Part shown: positions 21,941-33,895 of the stretch, one piece after another
How positions within the stretch are numbered: the first letter of the stretch is position 1
How the letters are laid out: each line of letters begins with the position of its first letter
From: Paracyclopina nana
Taxonomy: Eukaryota > Arthropoda > Copepoda > Cyclopoida > Cyclopettidae
NCBI GenBank assembly: GCA_019096065.1
Contig: JAGUCH010000005.1
Span: 5,518,001-5,582,000 of the forward strand
DNA length: 64,000 nucleotides
Reading direction: 5' to 3'
Made by a program: the position numbers and the translations under genes
Notes under the pieces: generated by a model
The model's database searches: none
The model's input: only the letters and a program-made list of their open reading frames with translations
What the model was told of the DNA's origin: nothing

Positions 21941-24900
21941 CTGCAAATAAATAGTACTAAGTGATTATTTCGTGTTTGTGCGCGCAGAATTAGAAAGGCT
22001 CATCTGTCGACATATTTTTTGCAGACTTATCAGAAAAAACGACACTATGCTGGCACAACAATGCCCGAGCTTATCTCACTATTACACTAAGTCTACTATA
22101 GCTTTCACTTTTGTAGCACAGTTACTATTCCAAATCTAGTACTTGTGTGCATGTCGAATCTGATGGCCATCCTCGAGGGCTAAGGCCTCAGGAAAAGCTT
22201 GAGACCAGGCAAAGGTCACGCCATTCCACAAGTTTGACTGGTGGTCTTCACTACTGTTGCCAAGGAAGTGAAGAGAGCTCATGACGATGTCCTATTTGAC
22301 ATCAGCCTTCGAAGCTGCGTTTTTTCGGGGAGCTGCTGCTTTCTGATTTTCTCTGGCAACAAGAGCAACAATTTTGTTGTTATTGACATATCTAGCCACT
22401 TTGAATCGATAAACCAAGCACCACTTGTAGCTAGAGAACGACTAACATTTTTTGCACAAGAGGCCGAGTTCTCCCCTCAAAGAGGCGGAGGCCGCTTCTA
22501 CATAGCAGCGGCCAGCCGCGCGGCCTCATTGACGACTCACTCGATCGAGCTTCATAAATCATGCAGCTCCATATAATACGTACGTATGCAGAACTTTTGA
22601 TCCACTGCATTAAAATTACTTTCGGACAGAAGATAAGCCTTGCTGCTTTTGAGCACCGAGTGCAAACATTAGGCTTAAATATACTACTGCAAAGGCGTGT
22701 CATATCATAAAATAGCATATACTAAAGTTAGCTATGCAGTTACGGTGAATTATAGATCAATTTAAAATTATGTACATAATATTAGCTGCAGTATCAATCA
22801 TTTGCAGGCGAAGCAATAATTCTGCAAATAGCCTCTTTTCTTACGTGGTGGGTGAAAGTACAGTTCTTATTCAAAGGTTGTTGTGAGCATTTTCATGGGT
22901 ATAGAATGAAATATGATGGAATCTATTTGGGAACATAACTTTTTCTGGATTTTGCAAAAGATACAAATCCGGCTGGAAAACGTACTGTCAATCCGTTGGA
23001 TTTATAAGACTAAATTCACTCAAAGTGAAAGCCGTGCACATACTTTTACTATTGAGTGCTGTATGAAGTTCCTCTAATGGGAATACGTTTGAAAGATACA
23101 CTCTCAATTCCATTGAAATTGAGTAAAATGGTGTTTTGAGCAAACATTCGCTGCCAAAATGCCAAGAAGAATTGAGCCACATGAGAAACGAGCTGTTGAT
23201 TGAGGGGGGGAAAGCAACTAGACTAAAAAACCTTTGAAGCCTTCAGGCTTTCAATATTCGATATATTGAAAAATCTAAGGTCAAGTCAAGCTGCTGATAG
23301 ATGATGGCTATGAAAAGGCCCTTCCTTCATCATGAAAGCCAAAGCCGCCAAAAGAACAAGACTGACGATCTTCTCCCTTTTGCTTTTGAAGTTTTGAATC
23401 CTTCCTGACATATTGAATGTTCTGCCAATTTAAGGCCAGAGCTGAGATTATTGAGTTTTGTCCCAGTGGCTGATGAGTTTGGGCCCATCTTGTTTTGGTC
23501 AATCAAGTTGTTGCTTTTTTGCTCCTATCGAAAGTCCCAAGGGAGTTTTCAAAGAAAAAGTGAAAGGAAAGAAGCTTTGACTCGTTGCATTCAAGAAGGA
23601 GAAAAAGTTGACTAGTATGTATATATAGCCTTATATTTAGTAGTCTTTTGGCGTGTGCATTCTAGTTTGAAGTTTGTCCTGTGGCTCCTAATTCCACCTC
23701 CGATTTTAAATCTATGCTGTTAATTCAAATTCTTTCCAAGTTTGTAGCAGCAGAAAAGGCTTTAGAAAGCTGTACATAATCGTAGCAGTAGCCCAATAAC
23801 TTTCCATAGCTTTTCCTTGCTTGCAACTTTCGTAAGATTGGGATGCTTTATTGGAAAATCAGCAGCTTTTGCGGCTGCAACTGCTGATTCGGTGTTCTTC
23901 TCATGAAAAATGCAGATATTTCAAAGGAGCCAAATTCATCATCATCGATTCAAGACAAGCAAAGGTAAACATGTCTATTTTTCTTGCTAATGCTGGAAAC
24001 TTAAAACTATTTACTTGCCATACACTCATAGTATAGTACAAGCTAAAGAAGGGACGTGAGAAAGTGCTAGTTGTGCTATAGTGAGGATATAAGAACTGGG
24101 AAATAGGGTAATGCAGCGAAAAAGTCCAAGCTTAGCTAAGAGGTTTTGATTACAATCACTTGAGCTACATACTACACAATTGGTGAGAAGAAAGCTTTTT
24201 TATTAGAGAAAACCTTTTTAGTATCGTTTGCAAAAGTACACTGGCTAGTGCCGGTATAAGCCTAAGATCAGAGGAAAAAGGAGCTAAAATGTGGGCTAGG
24301 AAATTGCTTATTCAATGCCATACGTAGTATTTTCCACAATAACCTTGCATTACACTACCTTCTTGTTTCTAGCGCGTTACCAAGCTTCTATGTAAAGTGC
24401 AAAATGCTCCAATATAGTATGACCAAATGACTTGTAAGCTCACTGGGTTATGTGTTGTTTTTTCCTGGGCTGAAAATCGAATCTGGAATTGCAGTTTTTG
24501 CCATTTTCCCCAGCAGCTGACAGCAGAAGTTTGAACTGGGTTTGACACCTTTCAAAACACTGTTGCAGCCCATTTCACATAGAAATGCACTCCTCTTGAA
24601 ACTGACAAAGAGGATTAAGGATCTTTGATCAACTTGAAAACTTGGAACTATGCTAGGAAGGTACTTCCAAATGAGCATTTCTGTGCAGCAAGACTTTCTC
24701 CAAGTTAAACAATTACCTGCCAACAAGCATGCTTTTTTTAATCTGAAAATTTTTTCATTAGTAAAAATGAAATAAAAAGATTCCCATTATCATATTTGCC
24801 TGTGGCCGCCTATGTTACTAGTTACACTAATCTAAATTCAGCCAGTGGAAATCAATTCATAGTTTTCCTGATAAAGTAGCCTGTAGCTATGCCAGCTTCC

Positions 24901-27900
24901 ATCTGTAAAATTACACCAGCTCTATTAATAAAGTTTTTGTATTCTTCATTTCTCCTCTGAAGATTTAGAAAAGAAACCTCTGGGACTGAAATATAAGCAA
25001 AATATTCAAATACTATGTTCCTCATTTTCCATGGGAAACTTCTCAGCTAGTAGGTGAATGAGCAATCTAACTGAAAAAAAGCCACTGATGCCAACCAAGT
25101 TAGAAAGGCCCCGAAACTTTGTCCACTAGCTCATCATTTGATGCGACCAAGAGAGTTTGGTTAGGGTTGCCAGAGTGAATACAGAAAAGACCCATTCAAA
25201 GGAAGAAAAGTTTGGCGGCTGCATCTGGTGTTTATTTACTTTATATGAAAGAGCTCAGCTCAGCTGAAATCTTATCCCTCTTGACGACTCACTCACCAAC
25301 CGCATTGTGCTCAAAAACGGCCACTTTAGACGAATACATTCTTTTTGCTACCACTTCAGCAGCACAACCTGTCTCAGGGGATGCAAGGAAGAAAGCCTAC
25401 CATCATTTTTTGAAATTTTTTCATTTTCCCCGAAAGCTTTTCCCCTCCGTCCAAAGAAAACTTTTTTCGTTGGAGAAGAAGAGCTGCAGAAGGCCCGAAT
25501 TAATGCAAAATAGTTCAGGCTATGCATATTCAAGAAGTAATATAGATTTTGGCCGTTATGCGAGACTGTCTGGTTAAAAAGTAATTTGACTTACTGACGG
25601 CCACTCTGTGAACATTAACTTGAATTCGAGGGGTCTCCATTTTTTGGAGTCAACGGGTCAAGTTTTGCTACTTGTTTCCTTTCAAAGCAATGTCATCCAC
25701 GTGATGTTTTTGTTTATTGTTTACTAATCGAGCCTTTCGAGCGTGGCTAGGTGAGTCAACGCGCTCGTTGCGTTGTTTTTATTTTTTTAGCGCGCGCGAT
25801 CGCCGTTAATAGGAAACAGTAAACATGTTCATATCTATCCTACCGGCAACAAATAGAACATTTTGGATGCCCGATCACTTCTTACGTTGGGCATCCCAAA
25901 ACTGTTTTATAGCTTTTTCTCTTAATTATTTTCTGAAAGGTGGGATTTTTGCTATCTAAGCTAGTGTGTTGGAGTAAAAACACCAAACTATATTACCATT
26001 GTACCATATTTTAAGCCTTATTTCGCTTGAAATTCAATTTTTTTGAGAAAGTTAGGCTGGCCTTCGGGCTTGCTTTTGGGCAAGTAAAGCACAAATTAAA
26101 AGTGCTACTCGAATGGCAATTGCTGAAAAAGTGGCTTTATCATAAGAGAAAGTTGACTCTTTTAGACCACTTATTTTACTTCACTTCTTGTAGCTCTAAC
26201 GAAAACTGGGTAACTCCGCTCACGCGCTGATGACGTCACGTTAGCTCAGCCGGCATCCCAAAAATGCGGAAAACTAGGATTCGACTTCCTATAGCTGGTT
26301 CGGAGGGTAGATCATACTTTTTTAGGGCTTATCGACGAAGTTTATATGCCTTAAAATTGATTTTAACCGAGTGAAAATTAATTTACATGAAAATACTAGG
26401 ATTATTTGGCCATCTAAATGTGCTTCGCATAACTCCGTCAAAACTTAAGAAGTGCTTATTCTTCACACATGGCTTGACTCATTTTTAAAACGTTTCTAGT
26501 TTCATCATTCTGCACTGATCCAGTCATCCAGCTCGGCAGCTCAGCAATGATTCTAGAAATCGAGTGTGCAATTTTGGAGGGACCTTTTTCTTTTTTCGCT
26601 ACATCAAGGTAAGCTCTTGGGTTGGGAAAGCGACATTTAAAAGGATATTGCGTTTACTTTAGTGCATTTCCGACGTCACTTCAGCTCATGCAGTCAATTA
26701 TGATAAGATTTCCAAAAAGAGACCCGCAAAAGGAATAGAGAAATCCACCAGGCTTGAAAGCTAGATGATGAAACCATTTTCATGTCAGAGTGAGGATGAT
26801 CTCTCTCACCATCCTCAAAGTTCAGCACTTATGAAAACACAGCATTAACTCTGGCCTCTAATGGATTTTGGTAATTAGGCTATTTTTGACACCTTGATTT
26901 TAGGTGAAAGTGCTAAAGCTTTCCAAAGGATTAAAGCCAAATAAGCCCACCATCATGCATCAGGCGAAAAAATGACTCTTTGTTTATTAGGTTTTTTAGG
27001 CTACGCTGCATGCAATTTGCTTTGGAAGAAGCTGAAATTGTGCAACCAGGATCTGCCTAGGGTTGTTTGGTTGCACATCTTCTTCTTCTTCGTTTGATAG
27101 GAGAACTGCAAGGCAACTTTTGTTGCCCAACTGGAGGCTAACTACTAGATCAGATTAATTGCTATAGAATTAGTTTGAGATGCCTTTCATGCTAAATGGG
27201 CATGAGTTTGCAGCAAACATATGCTCTTCTCGATGCTTCAAAAGTTGTACAATAAATATATCAGCTTGATTTTGCTTAGTGAAACTCAATCATGCCAGTA
27301 AAAAAATGTCTACAGAAAATGACGTAGATGTAAAATCAAATTCAACTCCTATTCACTGAGATTTGTTCATGCCCAAAAATATTTAGCTGAATCTAAATGA
27401 CGTCTGTCAGCAGAACAATGACGTTTGTCTATCAAAAATACCTAGTAAATAACCTAGTTTAGTAGCCTTTCACTTTTACAAAAAAATGTAGACTAATACC
27501 CAGGAAAAAGGCTGGTGAATTTCCTCGTTTCAAGTACTAGATTGAGCATCATCGATCTTGGATTGTAGTAGTTACTTTGGAAAGCTTTTCCCATCGAGGA
27601 ATTTGTGGAGCGAAACACAATAATACACATGGATCTAATGAGATCTTCTTCAGCTACTTTTGAGTGCAGACCATCTGTACTACAAACCAATCAATCTCTC
27701 GGAAAGGCAACCAAGTTACCTAGCCTCATCACACAAGCTACCTAGCTTATGTTTTGGTACATGCTTCACTTTTCTCCGAACTAGAAGCAGTACATAAAGT
27801 ATGCCCTATTTTTCAAGGCTTCAAGATGAGTTATTACGAGCTTCTCACCTCAGCTGATGAGCAGTGAAGGAAGTAAATTACGGTGACAAGAAGAAAGCTG

Positions 27901-29777
27901 CAACGACCTATCGTAATATAACACTGTATACAGAGCTGCTCTGAAATTAGGACGTTAGTATAAGACCAAAGCTTGCAGCATCATAGTATGTACTAGGGAA
28001 AATTGGGCAACTGAAGCCTTGTCACGAGATCAAAGCTCAAGGAGAAAACGTCTCGAGCTGACTTGTCAAAACGCTGCAAAGTAGCTGTAGGACAAGCTAT
28101 TTTATGGTAGTACAGTTCTAAGTGTGTAGTAACTTCTGTTGAATTTGCTTGCAAATCGGGTTTAAATGGACATTTGAGGAGCAAAACCTGTCATGCATTA
28201 TTGGAGAATGCATTAGGAGTTTTGGCAAAATAATATTCTATGCTCTGAGGGATGTTGATAGTTGCTGAAAAAACAGGCTTGTTTTGGCAGAAAAGTTTGC
28301 TCCTCTGTTGGCATCTCTTTGTTTCCTCATATAGCATAGCAGAATGCTAGTAGCAAACATGCTCAGCAAAGCCTTGCTCTTCAGCAGGCCTAAAATATAT
28401 GGGTTTTGATTTCCTTTTTCGCAGCAGAAGCTAAAAGTTGAGCTAACTGTGAAGTTCCCACATCATCTAGCGAGCTTCTGTGTGAGTTGAGTGTTAAGCT
28501 TATTTCACACCACATTTCAGTCGTCCTTTTTTCCAGAAAATACTTTGTGCCAGCCAATTAATGAATCTCTTTTGTGGACGTGGCATGCATCTACTCCCTT
28601 TGAACTCTAAAAGCAAATACATTATTCTCGCATCTGCAGTAATGGGACTGGCTTGGTACGAGTGAAAGGTAATTTTAGATGCCTGTATGATTGGAAAATT
28701 AGTACAAATAACTTCGAAGGTTAGTAGAACTCTCCAAGGCAATATTTAACTTCTGATGGCTTTCTTAGTTGATAGCAACTTTTTAGGGACCTTTCTTAGG
28801 CTGCAAATAACTTTTGCAAAAATAATCAGATTTAACCTTGCAAGGTAACTATTGACTTGAATGGTAAGAAATAACTTCCGGGGTTACTAATGCCTACTGA
28901 CTATGTCAGAATAACTTCTCATTAGTGTGAGTCAAGTACACTGAAAATGAGCCTGGGTTCTTCGCGAATTTTTTATTCATATTCAATTCTAACCTTTATT
29001 GGTTTTAGCAGTATTTTCACGAAAAATAATTATCTGTGTTAAATTAAGTATTGCAAGAAAACATACCCATGCTTGGTAAATATCAAGCCAAATAACTCAC
29101 ATCACATCCATTATGTACTCACCATTTCGTGATGTAATTTTCGCCAATTGTCAGTACGAGAGATGAGGAATTATGCTCCGTTTTATTGGTGATAGAGAGG
29201 CCTTCCATTATTTTTTCTGCGTTTGCCCATCAATCCTAGAAGAAGCAACACGAAGAGAGCCTTATTATCCTGATCTATTAGCATCTTACAGCTCACTTGG
29301 GTGCTGTAGAAGTGGCATAGTAAAAAATAAGGAGCAACAACTTGGTTTGTTCCCTGTTGTCTGCCACCAATGTTTTTTCAGCATACAACAGCCTTCAAAC
29401 AGCGAGAAAGATAAATGGCCAAAAAGGACTCAAATCGACACTTTTTCCGGCAGATAAATAATGCCATGTTACCAGTATGCATGCAGCTATTAGGCCTGGA
29501 GTTAGTAAGGTCTGGCACTCAGAAAATAGTTATACTAGTATACTACAACTAATCCTCGCCTGCTAACTTTTTGACAAGTGCTGCTGCTGCACGATAATCT
29601 TTTTTTGCCTTGGAACATGATTTGACTTCCTTTTTTCAAAGAGAAAAGGCTGGTGTGAACGCGGATGACAAGATACTAATATATTTCTTTTGTTCAATGT
29701 TTTTGAAATGGAAGAAGTACGAGCCAAATTATATTCTTCGAAGAATCCTTTTTCTTCACTGTTCTTTGACAAAGGAT
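21941..29777. other. Long gene-free stretch upstream of the receptor exons
   Basis: No gene, RNA or clear transposon recognised over ~7.8 kb. The receptor's missing 5' exon(s) may lie here. A GC-richer patch at ~22440-22560 could be promoter-like. A hairpin with arms 25861-25872 and 25889-25901, and a third copy of the arm near 26251-26263, suggests a decayed palindromic element. Confidence 0.45.
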
Positions 29778-29791
29778 CCCAACCAGAAATT
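29778..29791 (+). repeat. Left terminal inverted repeat
   Basis: CCCAACCAGAAATT, perfectly inverted at 37768-37781. Confidence 0.85.
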
Positions 29792-30667
29792 TTCGAGTGA
29801 TTTCAGTGAATAATCGTTGATTTTTCATGGACATGATTAGTGTCCATAAAGTCCTTAAGTTGTACCTAAATCGGTGACGATTTATTTACTAAAGTTCTCG
29901 TTTACTCCATGATTAAACACTGATAGTAGTCTATGATTATAATACGAAACGTTACTGAATCTTTATTCATCTAAAGTCCTTTATTTCTAGGTGATAATCA
30001 TGATGGTTGACAATGCTTGTATGGAGATATATAAATCTTATTTCTGTTAAGTAAGTGAATCGTTTTATTTTTGGGTATAATTACATTATAATATGTTACC
30101 GAAAATAAAATGTTACTTTACTCATGAAATCTGCATGATCTTGATCTCACTAATTATCCATCTTTTATTCACGATTTTTGTAATTAAATAGTTCTTGAAC
30201 AATTAATGTTCTTTTATGTCTCTAAATTCCCCAATAAATAGTCACTGATTTGTCAACTTATTTTGGTTGATAATGAATGATTAATTGCAGTCAGTATCTA
30301 GCGTGATTATCATTTCTTGATAATTCATTGATAATTTAGTGAAGCTCAGTTACCGATTTCTTCACGATTTATGCACGATTCAGAGTCATTGATTCGACAA
30401 CAATACTACACCATAATCTTATTTATGTTTTAAGCTTGATGCTTTCATATTATTGTGCGTATGATTAGGTATTGAAATAAAGTGGTTGAATTATAGATGA
30501 TCAGTTATTGTTTTAAAAGAGGTTTTTGTAATCTTTATTTGGTATACGCTAATAAAATAGGTTCATAAAAAGTTCATGAATATACCATAAATCATGATTG
30601 ATTTGAATAAAATGAATGTAATAAAAGTATTGCCTGAATAATTGATGCTTTATCCATGATTTGATGA

Positions 30668-33600
30668 CTATTCAGCATCTTCATTTTCATGGCCTGAATC
30701 TTGTTCGCCATCGGATTCTGCAGCTTCGGCTTGATTTCCTTGTTGCTCCATATCGATATCTTCCTGTTCTGGAGCATTATCGGCAACATTTTTAGGATCA
30801 CGTTCCTCCTCTGCTTCGTCATCAGTTTCTGGCATGACTCTGCTGGGACGTTCCTGTAAAATAATGGGAAATAGTAGGCGAAAGGTCAAAGAAATATTCA
30901 TGATTTGGGCTTACAGGCGGAGGTTGATTTTCTGACGCATTCATTGATGAGGCTGCTGTAGCATCAGTCACTTCCATGATCATGGTCTCCTGATTTTTCT
31001 TAGCGAGTTCTCGTTCAACAGACGAATCTCTCCTGAACAAGGTTCTTTTTGGCTTTTCCGCATTGCTTTTTTTCCCAGCAACCTTGCTAACAGCCTTTGA
31101 ACGAGTCACAACAGGAGATGGAGAAGAGCTCGATTGATTTGTGGAGCTGTTGGAAGATGTTGACGGAGTAGCCGATTCATCTCGATTTTGGGTTTGAGTC
31201 GCGGACTTTCCTTGGGCTCGTGCCTTCTTGATGGAGCTAGCAGAAGTAGCAGATGCTCCTCTTTTCCTTTTCTTTTTTTCCTTATCCTTAGGAGTGGAGA
31301 ATTCCTCATCAGAAAGTGATTGAGTGACATTTTCTCTTTCTGGCGCATCCACTTGAGTTTGGTCATCTTTTTGAGAAGGCTGAGGCATCCATCGTGGAAT
31401 GACTTGCTTCATTGATGTTTTGACTTCTTCAATTATAGGATCAATCATTTCCTTCATCTGTTAACAAAATGTCAATGATTACTTCTCGATTTGTTAAAGA
31501 AACAATGATAAGTTACTTACGTTCGGAATTGATTTGACCTTGTCGAAGTAGATGCTTGACATGTCACGACTGACAGATGCCATTGCTGTACAAATGATCT
31601 CAATAGCATCCTTGACATTCTCCAATGGAAGCCCTTCCTTGAGCTTGATCGCATCAAAAACATGGCCTTTTTCAGGATAGACTTTCCTTTTGTCCTCCTT
31701 GGCCTGTCGCTCTTCAAGCTCTCTCAACGGTTTCAGTGGTGCCAAGCCCTTATTGGCAAGATAATATTCCTCATATGTAGGCTTGGGACATTTGATGACG
31801 TGCTGTAAAATGACGAAATCAATGATTTTTCGAGGACTAATCGAGATGTTTGTCTTACCCTGTTTGCATCATAAAAACGGCAATCCTCATCGTACATAGC
31901 CCTGATTGCATCATCAAGAGTTCTCGATCCCATTGCTGCTCGTTTTTGAAACGCAGTTCGATCTCCACAAAGTGTGATTTGCATCCTGCTGGTGACCTCA
32001 GCCACATTTTTGGCAATCAAGTGGTCTCGTGCATCTGCCTTCAGCTTCTTACTGAGGTAGGGCAGAACCAGAGAGTCAATAACCTTGATGCAGAACTCTG
32101 GAATTCCTCTCTTGCACCACATTTTATTGGCCAGACCACTAAAACATAAAAAGTTTTACCGATTCGTTGATTATTCATGGACTTTTTACTTACGCGTTTG
32201 TTTCACCGACGATCATATGTGCTTGACAATTTTGTGTGAACAGCTTTAAAAGTATGGCATTGGAGATTCCTTTATCCAACTTGTCATAGTTGACCCCGTC
32301 AATTGATGGCTTTAAATACTTCAGGATCATCTCCTGGACAAAGCTGTTTGCCAAAAAGATGTCAACGACCTGATTCAGTTGATCGATGGGGAAAATTCGT
32401 GAAATAATCTTGACCGACAAAGCTTCCTTTTCAGCAATGGTGTAGCCAAGGTCGTGAAGTTTTTTCTCGATTTTAGACTGACCCTTTAGGATTTTGTGGA
32501 TCTCCTCGGCAAAATCATTTTTGGCTTTTGCGGCCGCCTGAAAAGTTATCGATAAGTTACCGATTCATTTGATTTTTAATTCTAGTGTACCTGAGTCGAT
32601 GTGTGAACGATGGCAATTTTGCTGTCCAAGGACTTGATGTTCTTCTTAATATCATCAATCTCATTTTGAATTTTCATCAGAGCTTCACCATGCTCATCCT
32701 TTGATGCTCTTCTTGATTCATCATAGACCAGATTCATCAAGTCAACAAGCATCTTCTTGATGTCAGACAATGATTGAGCCAATCCTTCTTGGTCAAGATT
32801 TCCAGCCACAATTTCAGATGGCGCTTCTGATGCCACGCTTGTAGCTCTTGAACTTCTACCGATAACTTCCTGAGTCGGTTGAGTTGCGGCTTTTCCTTTG
32901 CCACGAGTATTTTTAAGAGGTGGCTTAAATGCCTGTTTGGCAGCATCTTTTGATGGAATAGGCATTGGCGATTGCTCTCTTGATTGGCTCGGAGTAGACG
33001 AAATCAAAAATGGTTCTCTCGATGCTGGGCCGAAAAGTGGCTGAGAAAGGGAAGTCCCAGCTACTGGGAAAGATGGCAGCATACGATGAACTATATTAGT
33101 AACAGTCTCATCCTCATCTGTTATTTGCATTCCTCCTTGGAAGTTACGAAGTGAGGAGCCATCGTACTTTTTCCAGCGATACTTTCCATCCAACCCCTTT
33201 GGAGGATAGGTCAGATCCATGACCATCTTTTCATAGTATGTATCGACCAAGAAGTAGTACTTGTTCTTCTTGTCTTCTTCATTGTTGTAATGCTTGAAGA
33301 ACTTATTCAGCTCATTGATTTCAGCATTCAGTCGTCGAGGAGTCACTTCTGAAAATACATCGTATTATTAGTAAGTCAGGAATGTTTCGTAGACTAATCG
33401 GAGACTTACTTTGCTCGACTCGGCAAAAAATGGCCATCTTCAAAACTCCTTCTTGGGTATTTACGTCCGCAAAAAACTTTCGGGCTTCCAATTTTTGAGT
33501 AACTGAGAAGTTGAAGATCTCATCAAGGCTTCTTCCATCGCTGTCCTTGAAGTCCGTCGGTATGGCCATGATCGGTAACCTTTCGGTGAGGTCGCAAACA

Positions 33601-33671
33601 ATGAGACGGTTATAAATGCCGGTCTGCTTTGGGGGATCATTTTTTGACGGGGTTGGCTGTGATTTGGACAT
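30668..33671 (-). CDS. Transposon accessory protein of unknown function (884 aa)
   Basis: Seven exons: 33410-33671, 32591-33348, 32194-32537, 31859-32138, 31521-31802, 30915-31457 and 30668-30853. All six introns are 53-63 nt GT-AG and phases agree throughout, which is strong evidence of a real gene. I recognise no family. The N-terminal half has a charged, partly helical region (DIKKMLVDLMNLVYDES...QNEIDDIKKNIKSLDSK) that looks like a coiled coil. The middle is globular-looking (ISRIFPIDQLNQVVDIF...MWCKRGIPEFCIKVIDSL). The C-terminal 240 residues are Ser/Lys-rich with likely nuclear signals (KEKKKRKRG) and then acidic (ETDDEAEEERD). It starts back-to-back with the transposase inside the same element. 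By analogy with the second proteins of plant CACTA elements it may bind the subterminal repeats; that is inference. Confidence 0.8.
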
Positions 33672-33895
33672 CGTTTCACTTGAATTTAATGGCCGAAACT
33701 TAAAAATAGCTGTTTAATGCTAGGCGGCGTCAGCTGAACTGTTGTTGGTGGGCCGCGCAGGTGTTGAGAGCGGGCGATTGAGTCGCTACTGATGGATGAG
33801 CGTGAGTCAGCAATTAATTGGGCCGGCGCCGGAAGTCAGCTGTCATTTGACGATAAAAATATTACACGGCAAAAATAGAGAACGAAAAAAATAAT
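33672..33895. promoter_or_regulatory. Divergent promoter region of the transposon genes
   Basis: The 224 bp between the two ATGs must hold both promoters. It is less AT-rich than the element's ends and I see no clear TATA box. Confidence 0.5.

Noticed and set aside
25212..25577. 121-codon open frame on the plus strand
   Set aside because: No ATG at its start, no motif and no splice partner; likely chance.
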